A stretch of DNA of 64,000 nucleotides from Streptomyces sp. Isolate_45 (GTDB taxonomy: Bacteria; Actinomycetota; Actinomycetes; Streptomycetales; Streptomycetaceae): the NCBI RefSeq assembly GCF_024721315.2, contig NZ_JANFAK020000007.1, positions 43,151 to 107,150 on the forward strand. The letters run 5' to 3'. The translations under genes were made by a program, and so were the position numbers. This document shows, piece by piece, positions 1 through 8,230 of this stretch. Under the pieces are notes generated by a model. It was not told where the DNA came from, ran no database searches, and saw nothing but the letters and a program-made list of their open reading frames with translations. Positions within the stretch are counted from its first letter, which is position 1, and every line of letters starts with the position of its first letter.

Positions 1-247
1 ACTGAGCCTCACGCCTCCAGCAGGGTCCGCCCGGTGGCGGCCGGCGCCTCCTCCCGTACCCGGACCGCCTTCGGGCCGACGCCGCGCCGGGCTGCGTACG
101 TCGGCCGCCGCGACGGAGCGCCTCTCCCCGGCGGGGCGCCAAGGGGGGCGGGGGCCGGGCTCGTCGCGGAGGCTTTCGTCGGGATTCGTTCAAGGGTCGA
201 CCAAAGGCCGATCAAAGAAGAGTGCCGAATGGCATTTTGGAGTGCGG
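1..247. other. gene-poor left edge
   Basis: No convincing coding region was seen here. A minus-strand open frame at 9-215 is rich in Pro, Ala and Arg and has no recognisable domain or ribosome binding site, so it was not called. A short AT-richer patch near 195-240 lies directly upstream of the carbonic anhydrase gene and probably contains its promoter. Confidence 0.5.
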
Positions 248-1012
248 ATGCGCCTATTTTGGTCCGCTATGACTCCTGATGTCGAACGTCATGAGGACCG
301 GGGCCGGCGCCTGTTCGTGCGGGCCGCGCTGACGGGGACGGTTGCCGTCGGCGCCGGACTGATCGCGGGCCTGCCGGACGGCAGGACCTCCGGTCCGGAA
401 GGACTGAACGGCCCGCGCCCGACGACGCCCGTGTCCGCGTTGCGGGCGCTCGACGCGGGGAACCAGCGCTGGAGGACGCTGCACGAACGGCATCCCGACG
501 AGACCAGGGCGGTGCGCAAGACGCTCGTCAGCGGACAGCACCCCTTCGCCGTCATCCTGGGCTGCGTGGACTCCAGGGTGCCGCCGGAGCTGGTCTTCGA
601 CCAGGGCCTCGGTGATCTGCTGACCGTACGGTCGGCCGGCGAGGTCCTCGACGAGGCCGTCCTGGCCAGCATCGCGTACGGGGTCGTGGAACTGGCCATC
701 CCGCTCGTCGTGATCCTGGGCCACCAGTCGTGCGGGGCGGTCGCGGCAGCCGTCCACGCGGACGAGAGCGGAGCGGGGCTGCCCGGCCACATGCAGTACC
801 TGGTCGATCAGATCCGCCCGGCGATCGACCGTACGCTGACGGGCGCCGCGCGGGTGGACGCCGCCGTCGACGCCAACGTGCGGCTGGTGGCCGGACGGCT
901 GTCCGCGGAGCCCGCCCTGGCCGCCAGGATCGAGGGCGGCGGACTCTCCGTCATCCCCGCCAGGTACGAACTGACCAGCCAGCGGGTCCACCGGATCGAC
1001 GGCGCCCACTGA
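248..1012 (+). CDS. exported beta-class carbonic anhydrase
   Basis: The protein (254 aa) interconverts CO2 and bicarbonate using zinc. The beta-class zinc motif CVDSR is near residues 106-110 and the second half, GHQSCGA, near 158-164, giving Cys, Asp, His and Cys in the expected order. The N terminus has a twin-arginine (RRLFVRAAL) followed by a hydrophobic Ala/Gly/Val stretch, so it is probably Tat-exported, as in other actinobacterial exported beta-CAs. The ATG at 248 is preferred because GGAG lies 5 nt upstream. A GTG at 242 and an ATG at 269 are alternatives that do not change the domain. Confidence 0.9.
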   Translation: MRLFWSAMTPDVERHEDRGRRLFVRAALTGTVAVGAGLIAGLPDGRTSGPEGLNGPRPTTPVSALRALDAGNQRWRTLHERHPDETRAVRKTLVSGQHPFAVILGCVDSRVPPELVFDQGLGDLLTVRSAGEVLDEAVLASIAYGVVELAIPLVVILGHQSCGAVAAAVHADESGAGLPGHMQYLVDQIRPAIDRTLTGAARVDAAVDANVRLVAGRLSAEPALAARIEGGGLSVIPARYELTSQRVHRIDGAH

Positions 1013-1091
1013 CGTGCGCGGGCCGGGAGATCCGGGATCATGGACGCACTGTCCGCGCACGCACGCACAGACCGTCCGGAGTGGTGCCACC

Positions 1092-1778
1092 TTGAATCCC
1101 GAACCCACCGACGCCCGGTCCGACGACCGGCCCCTCGACGCGCCGGACCCGTCGATGCTCCACCCGATGCCCGGACAGCCGCGCGTCGTGCTCCTGAAGC
1201 CGCTGGTGACGTCACCGCTGATCGAGGTCGGCGAGTACTCCTACTACGACGACCCGGACGATCCCACCGCGTTCGAGACCCGCAACGTGCTCCACCACTA
1301 CGGGCCGGAGAAGCTCGTCATCGGGAAGTACTGCGCGCTGGGCACCGGAGTCCGGTTCATCATGAACGGCGCCAACCACCGCATGGACGGCCCGTCGACG
1401 TTCCCGTTCCCCATCATGGGCGGCGGCTGGGCCGAGCACTTCGACCTCATCACCGGTCTCCCCGGACGCGGGGACACCGTCGTCGGCAACGACGTCTGGT
1501 TCGGCCACGGCGTCACGGTCATGCCCGGAGTCCGCATCGGGCACGGCGCGATCGTCGCCTCCGGAGCCGTCGTCGTCGCCGACGTACCCGACTACGGCAT
1601 CGTCGGCGGCAACCCGGCCGAGCTGATCCGTACGCGCCACAGCGAGGCGGACGTGTCCCGCCTGCTCGCCCTGGCCTGGTGGGACTGGCCGGCCGAGCAC
1701 CTCACCCGGCACGTGCGCACCGTGATGTCCGGCAGCGTCGACGACCTGGAGGCCGCGGCCCCGGCCGGTCCCCGGTGA
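1092..1778 (+). CDS. Vat/xenobiotic acetyltransferase, hexapeptide-repeat family
   Basis: This is a left-handed beta-helix acetyl-CoA transferase of the Vat/CatB group, which O-acetylates streptogramin A or chloramphenicol. Family features are the MNGANHRMDG segment with the catalytic-type His, the WFGHG and PGVRIG hexapeptide repeats, and the late IVGGNPAELIR motif. The TTG at 1092 has GGAG about 10 nt upstream. An ATG at 1155 gives 207 aa, close to the usual family length, and is the main alternative. The true substrate cannot be told from sequence and an intrinsic, non-resistance role is possible. It is convergent with the DinB gene across a strong palindrome. Confidence 0.85.
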   Translation: MNPEPTDARSDDRPLDAPDPSMLHPMPGQPRVVLLKPLVTSPLIEVGEYSYYDDPDDPTAFETRNVLHHYGPEKLVIGKYCALGTGVRFIMNGANHRMDGPSTFPFPIMGGGWAEHFDLITGLPGRGDTVVGNDVWFGHGVTVMPGVRIGHGAIVASGAVVVADVPDYGIVGGNPAELIRTRHSEADVSRLLALAWWDWPAEHLTRHVRTVMSGSVDDLEAAAPAGPR

Positions 1779-1797
1779 TCACCGGGGACCGGCCGGG
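1760..1797. terminator. bidirectional terminator, 38-bp perfect palindrome
   Basis: A perfect inverted repeat centred on GATC (1777-1780), with 17-bp G/C-rich arms outside the centre, covers the stop codon of the acetyltransferase gene and ends 3 bp before the stop of the convergent DinB gene. It has no T tract, as is common for actinobacterial terminators. Confidence 0.75.
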
Positions 1798-1800
1798 CGC

Positions 1801-2358
1801 CTACTGGCCCACGCGTCCGTCGACGCACTCGCGCAGCAGGTCGGCGTGTCCGCAGTGGCGGGCGTACTCCTCGATCCGGTGGACCATCAGCTCCCGCACC
1901 GCGATGCCGTCCTTCCCCAGGCGCTCGCCGAGGTCCGGGTGCGCGGCCAGCGCGGCGTCGGTCGCCGCCTGCTCGCGCTCCAGATCGGCGTACGCGGCGT
2001 CGACCTGGGCCTGGTCCGCCACGACCCCGTCGAAGTCCGCGTCGCGCTTCCCGTACAACTTCGGCAGCGGATCACCGTCGATGATCCAGTTGTGCCAGTC
2101 CCGCTCCGCCTCGGCAAGGTGCCGCAGCAACCCGAGCAGCGACATCGTCGACGGTGGAACCGAACGGCGGGCCAACTGCTCCGGGGTCAGGCCCTCGCAC
2201 TTCATCCGCAGGGTCATGCGGTAGCCCGACAGGAAGTCGTCCAGCGTGGCGAGCTCCCCGTCCGGGCTGGCCCGCATGTCGCGCGGGTCGTCGGCCGGGT
2301 CGACCCACATGTCGGGGTACACGGTTGCCTGGGTCCATCGCGAGGGTTGGTCGTTCAT
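1801..2358 (-). CDS. DinB-family (DUF664) protein
   Basis: A 185-aa four-helix-bundle protein of the DinB/YfiT type, often a metal-dependent thiol transferase or of unknown role in actinobacteria. Histidines at about 80 (LLRHLAEAERDWHNW) and at 160-171 (HRIEEYARHCGH) sit where the family metal ligands occur. The segment PPSTMSLLGLLRHL is typical of DUF664 members. It is monocistronic and convergent with the acetyltransferase gene. The substrate is unknown. Confidence 0.85.
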   Translation of the reverse strand: MNDQPSRWTQATVYPDMWVDPADDPRDMRASPDGELATLDDFLSGYRMTLRMKCEGLTPEQLARRSVPPSTMSLLGLLRHLAEAERDWHNWIIDGDPLPKLYGKRDADFDGVVADQAQVDAAYADLEREQAATDAALAAHPDLGERLGKDGIAVRELMVHRIEEYARHCGHADLLRECVDGRVGQ

Positions 2359-2416
2359 GCGGCGAATGATCCTCCACGAGCACCCGGTACCGCGAACGCA
2401 TTTGCGGGTCCGGCCC

Positions 2417-3334
2417 TCATGCGAACGTGTCCGCCAGCAGTTTCGCGGTCTTGGCGATCAGGGTGTTGTCACGGGTCGCGTCCGCGTCCGGCATGGTGGA
2501 GAAGATCGACAGGATCACCGGGGGCCGCTCCGGCGGCCAGGCGATGCCCACATTGTTGTTGGTCCCGTAGGACCCGGCTCCGGTCTTGTCCGCCACGGCC
2601 CAGTCACGGGGCAGACCCGCCCGGAGCCGATCGCCGCTGGTGGTGTTGGCCAGCAGCCACCCGGTGAGCCGCTCCCGGTCCTCCGACGTCAGCAGGTGGC
2701 CGAGGGTGAGCCGCCCGTACGTCTGCCCGATCGCCCGGGGCGTGGTGGTGTCGGTCACCCGCGCGGGCTCGGCCGAGTTCAGTTCGGGCTCGCAACGGTC
2801 GAGCCGGGTCGTACGGTCCCCCACCGAGCGGCAGAACCGGGTGACCGCGGTGGGGCCGCCCAACTCGCGGAGCAGCAGGTTGGCGGCGGCGTTGTCGCTC
2901 TGGGCGATGGCAGCCGAGCAGAGCTCGGCCACGGTCAGACCGCCCGCGATGTTCTCGGGGCGCTTCGTGATCTCACCGCCGCCCGCGTCCGTGACCTCCT
3001 GCTGCGTGTAGTGGATGCGCTTGGCCAGGAAGGTCCCGTCCCGGTCCAGGTCGCGCAGCACGGCCGCCGCGGCGACGGTCTTGAACACCGAACACATGGG
3101 GAACAGCTCGTCGGCACGGTGGAGCACGGTCCGGCCCGTCGCGGTGTCCCGCGCGTACACTCCCAGCCGCGCCCCGTACGCGCGTTCCAGTTCGCGCAAC
3201 TGCTGCACGACACCGCTCGCGCGCGGCGACGAGGCCGCACGGGCCGCGCCCGCCGGCAGTGCCACGGCCAGGGCCGCCCCCGCTCCCGCGGTCAGTAGTG
3301 AGCGACGGGACGGGATGGTTCCCCGGGTCTTCAC
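2417..3334 (-). CDS. bla: class A beta-lactamase
   Basis: A complete 305-aa serine beta-lactamase that hydrolyses the beta-lactam ring outside the membrane. All class A motifs are visible: SVFK (Ser82, Lys85), SDN (146-148), EPELN (Glu182 to Asn186, the ExxLN omega-loop motif) and KTG (250-252). The N terminus has twin arginines (SRRSLL) and a long Ala-rich hydrophobic segment ending near AARA, so Tat export is likely. Such enzymes are common and chromosomal in Streptomyces. No BlaR/BlaI-type regulator is adjacent. Substrate range cannot be read from the sequence. Confidence 0.95.
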   Translation of the reverse strand: MKTRGTIPSRRSLLTAGAGAALAVALPAGAARAASSPRASGVVQQLRELERAYGARLGVYARDTATGRTVLHRADELFPMCSVFKTVAAAAVLRDLDRDGTFLAKRIHYTQQEVTDAGGGEITKRPENIAGGLTVAELCSAAIAQSDNAAANLLLRELGGPTAVTRFCRSVGDRTTRLDRCEPELNSAEPARVTDTTTPRAIGQTYGRLTLGHLLTSEDRERLTGWLLANTTSGDRLRAGLPRDWAVADKTGAGSYGTNNNVGIAWPPERPPVILSIFSTMPDADATRDNTLIAKTAKLLADTFA

Positions 3335-3676
3335 GTCAGCTTCTCCTCTTCCGTCAGTCCTGTGCGGTCATTGATCGAGAAGACGCCGAACGTGATCAAT
3401 TCGGTTCCCCAGTGGGACCCGTGTTGCCGTAGCGCGTTCCCGATGAATCGTCAGTTCACCTTTCCATCAAGGAACTTGCCGGTCGAGGAGCCACGGCGAC
3501 GTCCGCCGGGAAACGGCGGCCGGAGGGTGACCCCCGGGATCGGCCGAAGACCGTCTGGTCCCGGTGAGGGGTCTAAGTGTGGAATGACGGCGATGCCGCC
3601 TATCGGGCGGTACGCACAGTCGCTCAACCCCGTGGCGGCCCACAGGCCGCCGCGGCCGACGACCAGGAGTTCAGCC
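3335..3676. other. divergent intergenic region
   Basis: This 342-bp region separates the beta-lactamase start from a divergent secreted-protein gene. An open frame from 3362 runs through it into the downstream gene but lacks a ribosome binding site and typical composition, so it is treated as non-coding. It should contain both promoters. Confidence 0.5.
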
Positions 3677-4390
3677 TTGCGCCGCACCTCTCGCCTGCGT
3701 ACGACCCTCCTCGCCCTCTCCGTCGCCCTCGCGGCTGCCGTGACCGCCGCCGCGCCGGCCGGCGCGGCACCGGCCCCCGCCCCCGCACCGGCGGCCGCCA
3801 ATGTCGGACCCGTCGTGGTGTACCTGACCGGTATCGGCGGAGGCCCGCAGAACATCGCCGCGGCCGCCGCCTACGACCACCTGGGCCGGCAGGCCGCCGA
3901 CGCCGGGTTCGCCGGCTCCCAGTGCCGGGTGACGGAGGGCCCGCTCTTCACGTACGTGACCGGGAACTACTACCAGGCCATGATCAAGGCCACCTGTAGT
4001 GGCGAGCCCGCGGTCACCGCTCCCACCCGTAGCCTCAACCGCCTCATCGGTCCGAACGGCGAACACATCAGCACCGTCTGGAACGTTCCTCCCGGCTACC
4101 AGGTCGAGGGCAGCCTCGGTCAGCTCTACACCAGCCCGCGCGAGGGCACGGTGCCGCTGTACCACTGCGTCGTCCGCAAGGACAACTTCCTCTCGGGCGA
4201 CGTCAACTGCGAGGGCCAGACGTACGTTTCACGGCTCGGGTGGTTCTACCCGGGCCAACCCGCCGGAGTGGGCACCGCTCCCTTGATGCGCTGCATGGTC
4301 GGCAAGCACCGGGAGTTCTTCGAGTCCAACCAGACCAACTGTGAGGGCCAGGCCTCCGGCGGTCAGCTCGGCTGGATCTTCACCGGCTGA
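3677..4390 (+). CDS. secreted protein with two Cys-paired C-terminal repeats
   Basis: A 237-aa secreted protein of unknown function. The TTG at 3677 is chosen because AGGAG lies 7 nt upstream and it gives a clean signal peptide (Arg-rich start, hydrophobic core, cleavage near AGA-APA about residue 30), then an Ala/Pro linker. The C-terminal half holds two related repeats at about 157-191 and 199-235. Each has a pattern of Pro-Leu, Cys, a Phe-containing stretch, NCEGQ, then LGW and an aromatic. Each repeat has two Cys (164/178 and 206/222), suggesting an internal disulphide. The pattern resembles DUF5648-type lectin-like repeats, but this is from memory of the pattern only. Confidence 0.75.
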   Translation: MRRTSRLRTTLLALSVALAAAVTAAAPAGAAPAPAPAPAAANVGPVVVYLTGIGGGPQNIAAAAAYDHLGRQAADAGFAGSQCRVTEGPLFTYVTGNYYQAMIKATCSGEPAVTAPTRSLNRLIGPNGEHISTVWNVPPGYQVEGSLGQLYTSPREGTVPLYHCVVRKDNFLSGDVNCEGQTYVSRLGWFYPGQPAGVGTAPLMRCMVGKHREFFESNQTNCEGQASGGQLGWIFTG

Positions 4391-4398
4391 ACCGCGCG

Positions 4399-4438
4399 CC
4401 GGGTCCGGGCGGAGGCTCGGCACTCCGTCCGGACCCGG
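4399..4438. terminator. bidirectional terminator hairpin
   Basis: A 16-bp stem with one mismatch (arms 4399-4414 and 4423-4438) and an 8-nt loop lies between the convergent secreted-protein gene and the DUF4232 lipoprotein gene. Confidence 0.75.
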
Positions 4439-4450
4439 CCGGGCGCGGCA

Positions 4451-5182
4451 TCAGGAGGGCTTGGTGGCGGAGAACGCCGTGACGGTCACCTTGTCGTCGC
4501 ACTCGGCGAACACCCCGTCGTCCATGGCGATCTGGTGCGCGCCCGCGCCCGGCACGCCGAGGACCAGCGTGGGGAAGCTGGACGGGGTGGCTCCGGACAC
4601 GCAGTAGCCGTCCGCCTCGCCCTGCACCTGCACGAAGGTGAGCTTCGTCCAGGCGCGGGCCCCCGGGGCCAACGTCACCGGGACGGCCGTCCCGCCGCGG
4701 GTGACCGTGAGCGGTCGGTTCTTGTCGGGGGAGCCGTTGCCCGCGCCCGCGACGGTGGGGAAGCCGGTCAGCGCGCAGGGCTGCGACGAGGTGTTCGTGA
4801 CCGAGACGACGGCGGCCCCCGTGCCCGTGCCGGGCGGCCGGACGTCGGCCTGGTGGCCCTCCGACACCTTGACGGCGCCACTCGCGCAGGGCTTGGCCCC
4901 GGTCGCCGGCGCCGACCCCGACGGGCTCGGCGTCCCCTTGCCCCCACCGCCGGAAGCGGTACCGCCGGAAGTCGCACCACCGGAAGTCGCACCGCCGGAT
5001 CCCGGACCCGTCGGCGTGGCGGACGCCGTGGGCTTCGCCGGGCCGGACGCCGCGGGCGGGGCCGACGGGCCGGTGGCCGCGCCGTCCTCGCCGGTCGGCG
5101 TGCAACCCGTGACCAGGGCGGTGGCCGCCGCGGCCGCCACCAGAACCACCGTGCCGCGTCGGACGGTCGCTGTGTACCGCAT
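4451..5182 (-). CDS. DUF4232 lipoprotein
   Basis: A 243-aa predicted lipoprotein. The signal ends in the lipobox LVTGC (Cys27). Residues about 28-105 are a low-complexity Gly/Ser/Pro/Ala linker with short repeated GGATSGG units. The C-terminal part (about 108-243) is a DUF4232 domain, with the usual Cys-containing VTNTSSQPCALTGFP segment, GGTAVPVTLAPG and a late Cys. The function of the domain is unknown; it is an immunoglobulin-like fold on the surface of many Streptomyces. It is convergent with the upstream gene and divergent from the HxlR gene. Confidence 0.85.
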   Translation of the reverse strand: MRYTATVRRGTVVLVAAAAATALVTGCTPTGEDGAATGPSAPPAASGPAKPTASATPTGPGSGGATSGGATSGGTASGGGGKGTPSPSGSAPATGAKPCASGAVKVSEGHQADVRPPGTGTGAAVVSVTNTSSQPCALTGFPTVAGAGNGSPDKNRPLTVTRGGTAVPVTLAPGARAWTKLTFVQVQGEADGYCVSGATPSSFPTLVLGVPGAGAHQIAMDDGVFAECDDKVTVTAFSATKPS

Positions 5183-5345
5183 GGGTGCTCCCGAGGCTCA
5201 CGGGCCGGTCCCGCACCGGCTCTCGCACCGATGGACACGACCCCGCGCCCCACCCGGTTCGCGCCACGCCCGCCCTGTGGCGGATTCGTGACACGGCCAT
5301 GAAAAAGAGTTCACTCACCGAACCATGTGATCTAGGGTCGGCGGC

Positions 5346-5957
5346 ATGACGCTGCCCCGCGACTACCGCGGCCAAAGCTGCGCCCTCGCCCGCTCGATGG
5401 AGGTCATCGGCGAGCGCTGGACGCTGCTCATCGTGCGCGACGCCTTCTTCGGCGTCCGCCGCTTCGGCGACTTCGCCGCCCACCTCGGCCTCCCGCGCGC
5501 GGTCCTGACCGACCGCCTCACCACCCTCACCCGGGCCGGGGTCCTCGCCCGGGTTCCCGGACCCGGCAAGCGCGAGGTGTACGAGCTCACTGCCAAGGGG
5601 CTGGAGTTGTGGCCGGCCGTACGGGCCCTCACCGTCTGGGGGGAGCTGCACTACGCACCCGAGGGCGGCGGCCCCCGAAGGATCCTGCGCCACGCGGGAG
5701 ACGGCGCCGCCCTCACCGGGGACGGCCGCTGCGAGGGGTGCGGCGTCCTGGTCGACGTACGGGACATCCTGCTCACCCCCGGTCCCGGACTCCCCGGACC
5801 CGACCCGGCCGACGATCCCGTGTCGGCGGCCCTGCACCACCCGCACCGCCTGCTCACCCCGCTGCCTCCCGCCACCTCCACGAACACGACCACGACCACG
5901 ACCACGCCCACCCCCGCACCCACCCCTGCCCCTGTCACGAAAGGCACCCCCTCATGA
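5346..5957 (+). CDS. HxlR-family transcriptional regulator
   Basis: A 203-aa winged-helix regulator. Cys12 precedes the SMEVIGERWTLLIVRD signature, and the wing region (residues about 27-90) follows the HxlR pattern. A CxxC pair occurs near 129-132 (RCEGCG), and the tail is a Thr/Pro-rich low-complexity stretch from an ACC/ACG codon run. Its stop overlaps the start of the ketopantoate-reductase-like gene by 4 bp (ATGA), so the two are co-transcribed. It may control its own operon in response to a redox or aldehyde-type signal, as some HxlR proteins do; this is inference. Confidence 0.88.
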   Translation: MTLPRDYRGQSCALARSMEVIGERWTLLIVRDAFFGVRRFGDFAAHLGLPRAVLTDRLTTLTRAGVLARVPGPGKREVYELTAKGLELWPAVRALTVWGELHYAPEGGGPRRILRHAGDGAALTGDGRCEGCGVLVDVRDILLTPGPGLPGPDPADDPVSAALHHPHRLLTPLPPATSTNTTTTTTTPTPAPTPAPVTKGTPS

Positions 5958-6883
5958 GGATCCTCACGGTCGGAGCCGGCGCCGTCGGCGGCTTCTTCGG
6001 CGCCCGCCTCGATCGAGCGGGCCATGACGTCTCCTTCCTCGTCCGGCCCGCCCGCGCCGCCGCCCTGCGGGCCCGCGGCCTGCGGGTCGCGGGGCAGGGG
6101 GAGAGCCTGAGCCTGACCCCCGGTTTGGTGACGGCCGAGGCGCCGGGTACGGGCTACGACCTGGTGCTGCTGTCCGTGAAGTCGACGGCGCTGGAGGCGG
6201 CCCTGTCCGACCTCGCCCCCGCCGTCGGACCCGGCACGGCCGTGGTCCCCCTGCTCAACGGCATGGCCCACCTCGACGTACTCGTCGAACGCTTCGGGTC
6301 CGAAGCGGTCCTGGGGGGCGTCGCGAAGGTCGTCACCACCCTGAACGATCACGGTGACATCCTCCGCATGGCCCCGCCCGCCGTGATCCAGACCGGCGAA
6401 CTCGACGGTCGTCCCTCCGCCCGCGTGGACGCCGTACGCGCCGCCCTGACCGGAGCGGGCATCGATTCGCCGGCCACCGACGACGTGGTCGGTGCCATGT
6501 GGCACAAGTGGGTCTTCATCGCCACCCTCATCTCGCTGACCTGCCTGATGCGCGGCTCCGTCGGCGAGGTCAACGCCGTCGCCGGCGGGCCCGAGTTGGG
6601 GCCCGCCCTGCTCGCCGAGGCGGCAGCCGTGGCCGCGGCCGCCGGACATCCCCTGCCGGAGGCCGAACGCGCCTTCACCGAGGGGGTGCTCACCGCGCCC
6701 GGCTCGCCGTTGACCCCGTCGCTCTACCGCGACCTCGTCGCGGGCCGCCCCACCGAGGGCGACCACGTCCTCACCGACCTCACCGTCCGGGCCCGCGCCG
6801 CGGGCGTCGCCACACCGCTGCTCGACCTGGCCGCACTGCACCTGCGCGTCCACGAGCACCGGCTCGCGGCGCGGCGCGGCTGA
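5954..6883 (+). CDS. 2-dehydropantoate 2-reductase-like (PanE/ApbA) protein
   Basis: A 309-aa NADP-dependent reductase of the ketopantoate reductase family. The Rossmann motif GAGAVGGFFG starts at residue 7, followed by VLLSVKSTALE, PLLNGMAHLD and the C-terminal-domain segment MWHKWVFIATLISLTCLMR, which carries the catalytic Lys. Many Streptomyces have several paralogues, so this copy, linked to an HxlR regulator and away from other pantothenate genes, may act on another 2-oxo acid. The ATG overlaps the upstream stop codon. Confidence 0.85.
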   Translation: MRILTVGAGAVGGFFGARLDRAGHDVSFLVRPARAAALRARGLRVAGQGESLSLTPGLVTAEAPGTGYDLVLLSVKSTALEAALSDLAPAVGPGTAVVPLLNGMAHLDVLVERFGSEAVLGGVAKVVTTLNDHGDILRMAPPAVIQTGELDGRPSARVDAVRAALTGAGIDSPATDDVVGAMWHKWVFIATLISLTCLMRGSVGEVNAVAGGPELGPALLAEAAAVAAAAGHPLPEAERAFTEGVLTAPGSPLTPSLYRDLVAGRPTEGDHVLTDLTVRARAAGVATPLLDLAALHLRVHEHRLAARRG

Positions 6884-6908
6884 CCGGCCGCTCCGTCGGC
6901 GCGCACCG

Positions 6909-7850
6909 TCAGTGGCGCGCCGGGACGGAATCCAGCCGGTAGTGGTCCCCGTGGGCACGGACGGTGCCCGCGGTGGGCGGCGGGAAGTGGGAGCCCAGGA
7001 GCAGGACGTCGGTGCCGGCGAGGGACGAGAGCAGTGCCCGGCGCGTGGCCTCCGACCGCACGGGGTCGATGTCGACGCAGCTGCCGATGTGCGGGTGCGG
7101 CAGTTGGACGGGGTGATGGACGCAGTCACCTGTGATCAGGGCCGTGGCGCCGCGGCTGCCGATTCGGACCGCGAGGTGGCCGGGCGTGTGCCCCGGGGTG
7201 GGGACCAGGCGCAGGCCGGGGGCGATGTCGAGGCCCTCCGCCGGGACGTCGACGAGGTCGAGCAGCCCCGCTTCCTCGACCGGATGGACGGAGTCGCGGA
7301 ACATCTGCCGTCGCGGTTCGTCCATGGGGTAGGAGGCCCAGAACTCCCGCTCGGTGCGCGAGGTGAGGTAGCGGGCGTTGCCGAACGTGGGGACCCATTC
7401 GCCGTCCACCTCCCGGGTGTTCCAGCCGACGTGGTCGGTGTGCAGGTGGGTCAGGATCACCAGGTCGACGGATTCCGGCGGATGGCCCGCGGCCGTGAGG
7501 CGCTGGAGGTAGTCGGTGCGCAGGTCGTGCCATGCGGGGTTCGCCCGCTCCTTGCCGTTGCCGATCCCCGTGTCGACCAGCACGCGCAGCCCGCCGACCG
7601 AGAACGCGAAGCTGTGACTGGACAGGTGGAGGACGCCCTCCGGGTCGGCGAAGTCGGGCCGCAGCCAATCCTGTTCGGCGACGAGGGCCGGGGTCGCGTC
7701 GGGCAGCAGCCAGCGCCCGGTCGCAGGCACGAGGGGAACCTCGTCCACCCGATGGACGGTCACGTCCCCCACGGACCAGTGGGGGACGGCTGTGCGGCCG
7801 ACATCGGCCGAAGGCGTGCTCGTCGTGTTCTTCGTGGTCGGCTCGTTCAT
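6909..7850 (-). CDS. MBL-fold metallo-hydrolase
   Basis: A 313-aa hydrolase of the metallo-beta-lactamase superfamily (AHL lactonase-like group). Zinc motif HLHTDH is at 135-140. Later ligands appear in TPGHTPGH (about 214-221), in ALITGDCVHH (about 238-247) and in the LLLGSHFP segment. No signal peptide is present, so it is probably cytoplasmic. It is divergent from the amidase operon and convergent with the reductase. The substrate, a lactone or other ester, cannot be told. Confidence 0.88.
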   Translation of the reverse strand: MNEPTTKNTTSTPSADVGRTAVPHWSVGDVTVHRVDEVPLVPATGRWLLPDATPALVAEQDWLRPDFADPEGVLHLSSHSFAFSVGGLRVLVDTGIGNGKERANPAWHDLRTDYLQRLTAAGHPPESVDLVILTHLHTDHVGWNTREVDGEWVPTFGNARYLTSRTEREFWASYPMDEPRRQMFRDSVHPVEEAGLLDLVDVPAEGLDIAPGLRLVPTPGHTPGHLAVRIGSRGATALITGDCVHHPVQLPHPHIGSCVDIDPVRSEATRRALLSSLAGTDVLLLGSHFPPPTAGTVRAHGDHYRLDSVPARH

Positions 7851-7900
7851 GGCGCGACTTCCTCGGCACTGGGCAGGGGGGCGACGCCCCTGGCATTAAA

Positions 7901-7960
7901 GCTACGGGATTGCGTTAAGGGAACGTAGCCCCTACGGTCGGCCAAGGCAAACCGTTGGCC
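7901..7960. promoter_or_regulatory. inverted repeats in divergent promoter region
   Basis: Two inverted repeats lie between the divergent hydrolase and amidase genes: GCTACG/CGTAGC (7901-7906 and 7924-7929) and GGCCAA/TTGGCC (7940-7945 and 7955-7960). They are plausible operators, perhaps for the TetR-like protein encoded at the end of the amidase operon. The arms are short, so chance is possible. Confidence 0.35.
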
Positions 7961-8020
7961 TTTGGCTGCTCGGTGGACTCAACTCCCGCCGGCCGTAGCC
8001 CCGATCCGGAAAGAGAACCC

Positions 8021-8230
8021 ATGCCCGACGCCGAACTCACACCCGGGGAGGCGGCCCGATGGGCCGCCCGGACCGGACTCCCGCTCCCCGACGACCGCCA
8101 CGCGGCCGTGGCGGCCACCGCGAACCACATCCACTCCGTCGTCTCGGTCCTGCGGGAACTCGACTTCGGCGAGACGTACCCGGCAACCGGCCACGACCAC
8201 GCGCGGGGGGAGACCGATGCAGCCGTATGA
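8021..8230 (+). CDS. AtzG-like small amidase subunit (DUF4089 type)
   Basis: A 69-aa protein matching in size and pattern the small partner of AtzE-type amidases (AtzG, DUF4089): an Ala/Arg-rich helix, the TGLPLPDDRHAAVAATANHI segment, then a second helix ending in a conserved-looking YPA. In the cyanuric acid pathway AtzG is needed for AtzE activity, modelled on GatC with GatA. The ATG at 8021 has GGAAAGAG just upstream. The gene overlaps the amidase gene by 14 bp, as expected for subunits made together. Confidence 0.75.
   Translation: MPDAELTPGEAARWAARTGLPLPDDRHAAVAATANHIHSVVSVLRELDFGETYPATGHDHARGETDAAV

Noticed and set aside
9..215. Minus-strand open frame of 68 aa at the left edge
   Set aside because: Low-complexity Pro/Ala/Arg composition, no ribosome binding site and no recognisable domain; open frames of this length are common in DNA this GC-rich.
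5885..5935. ACC/ACG-rich repeat as a separate element
   Set aside because: It encodes the Thr/Pro tail of the HxlR protein in frame and is explained by the coding sequence.
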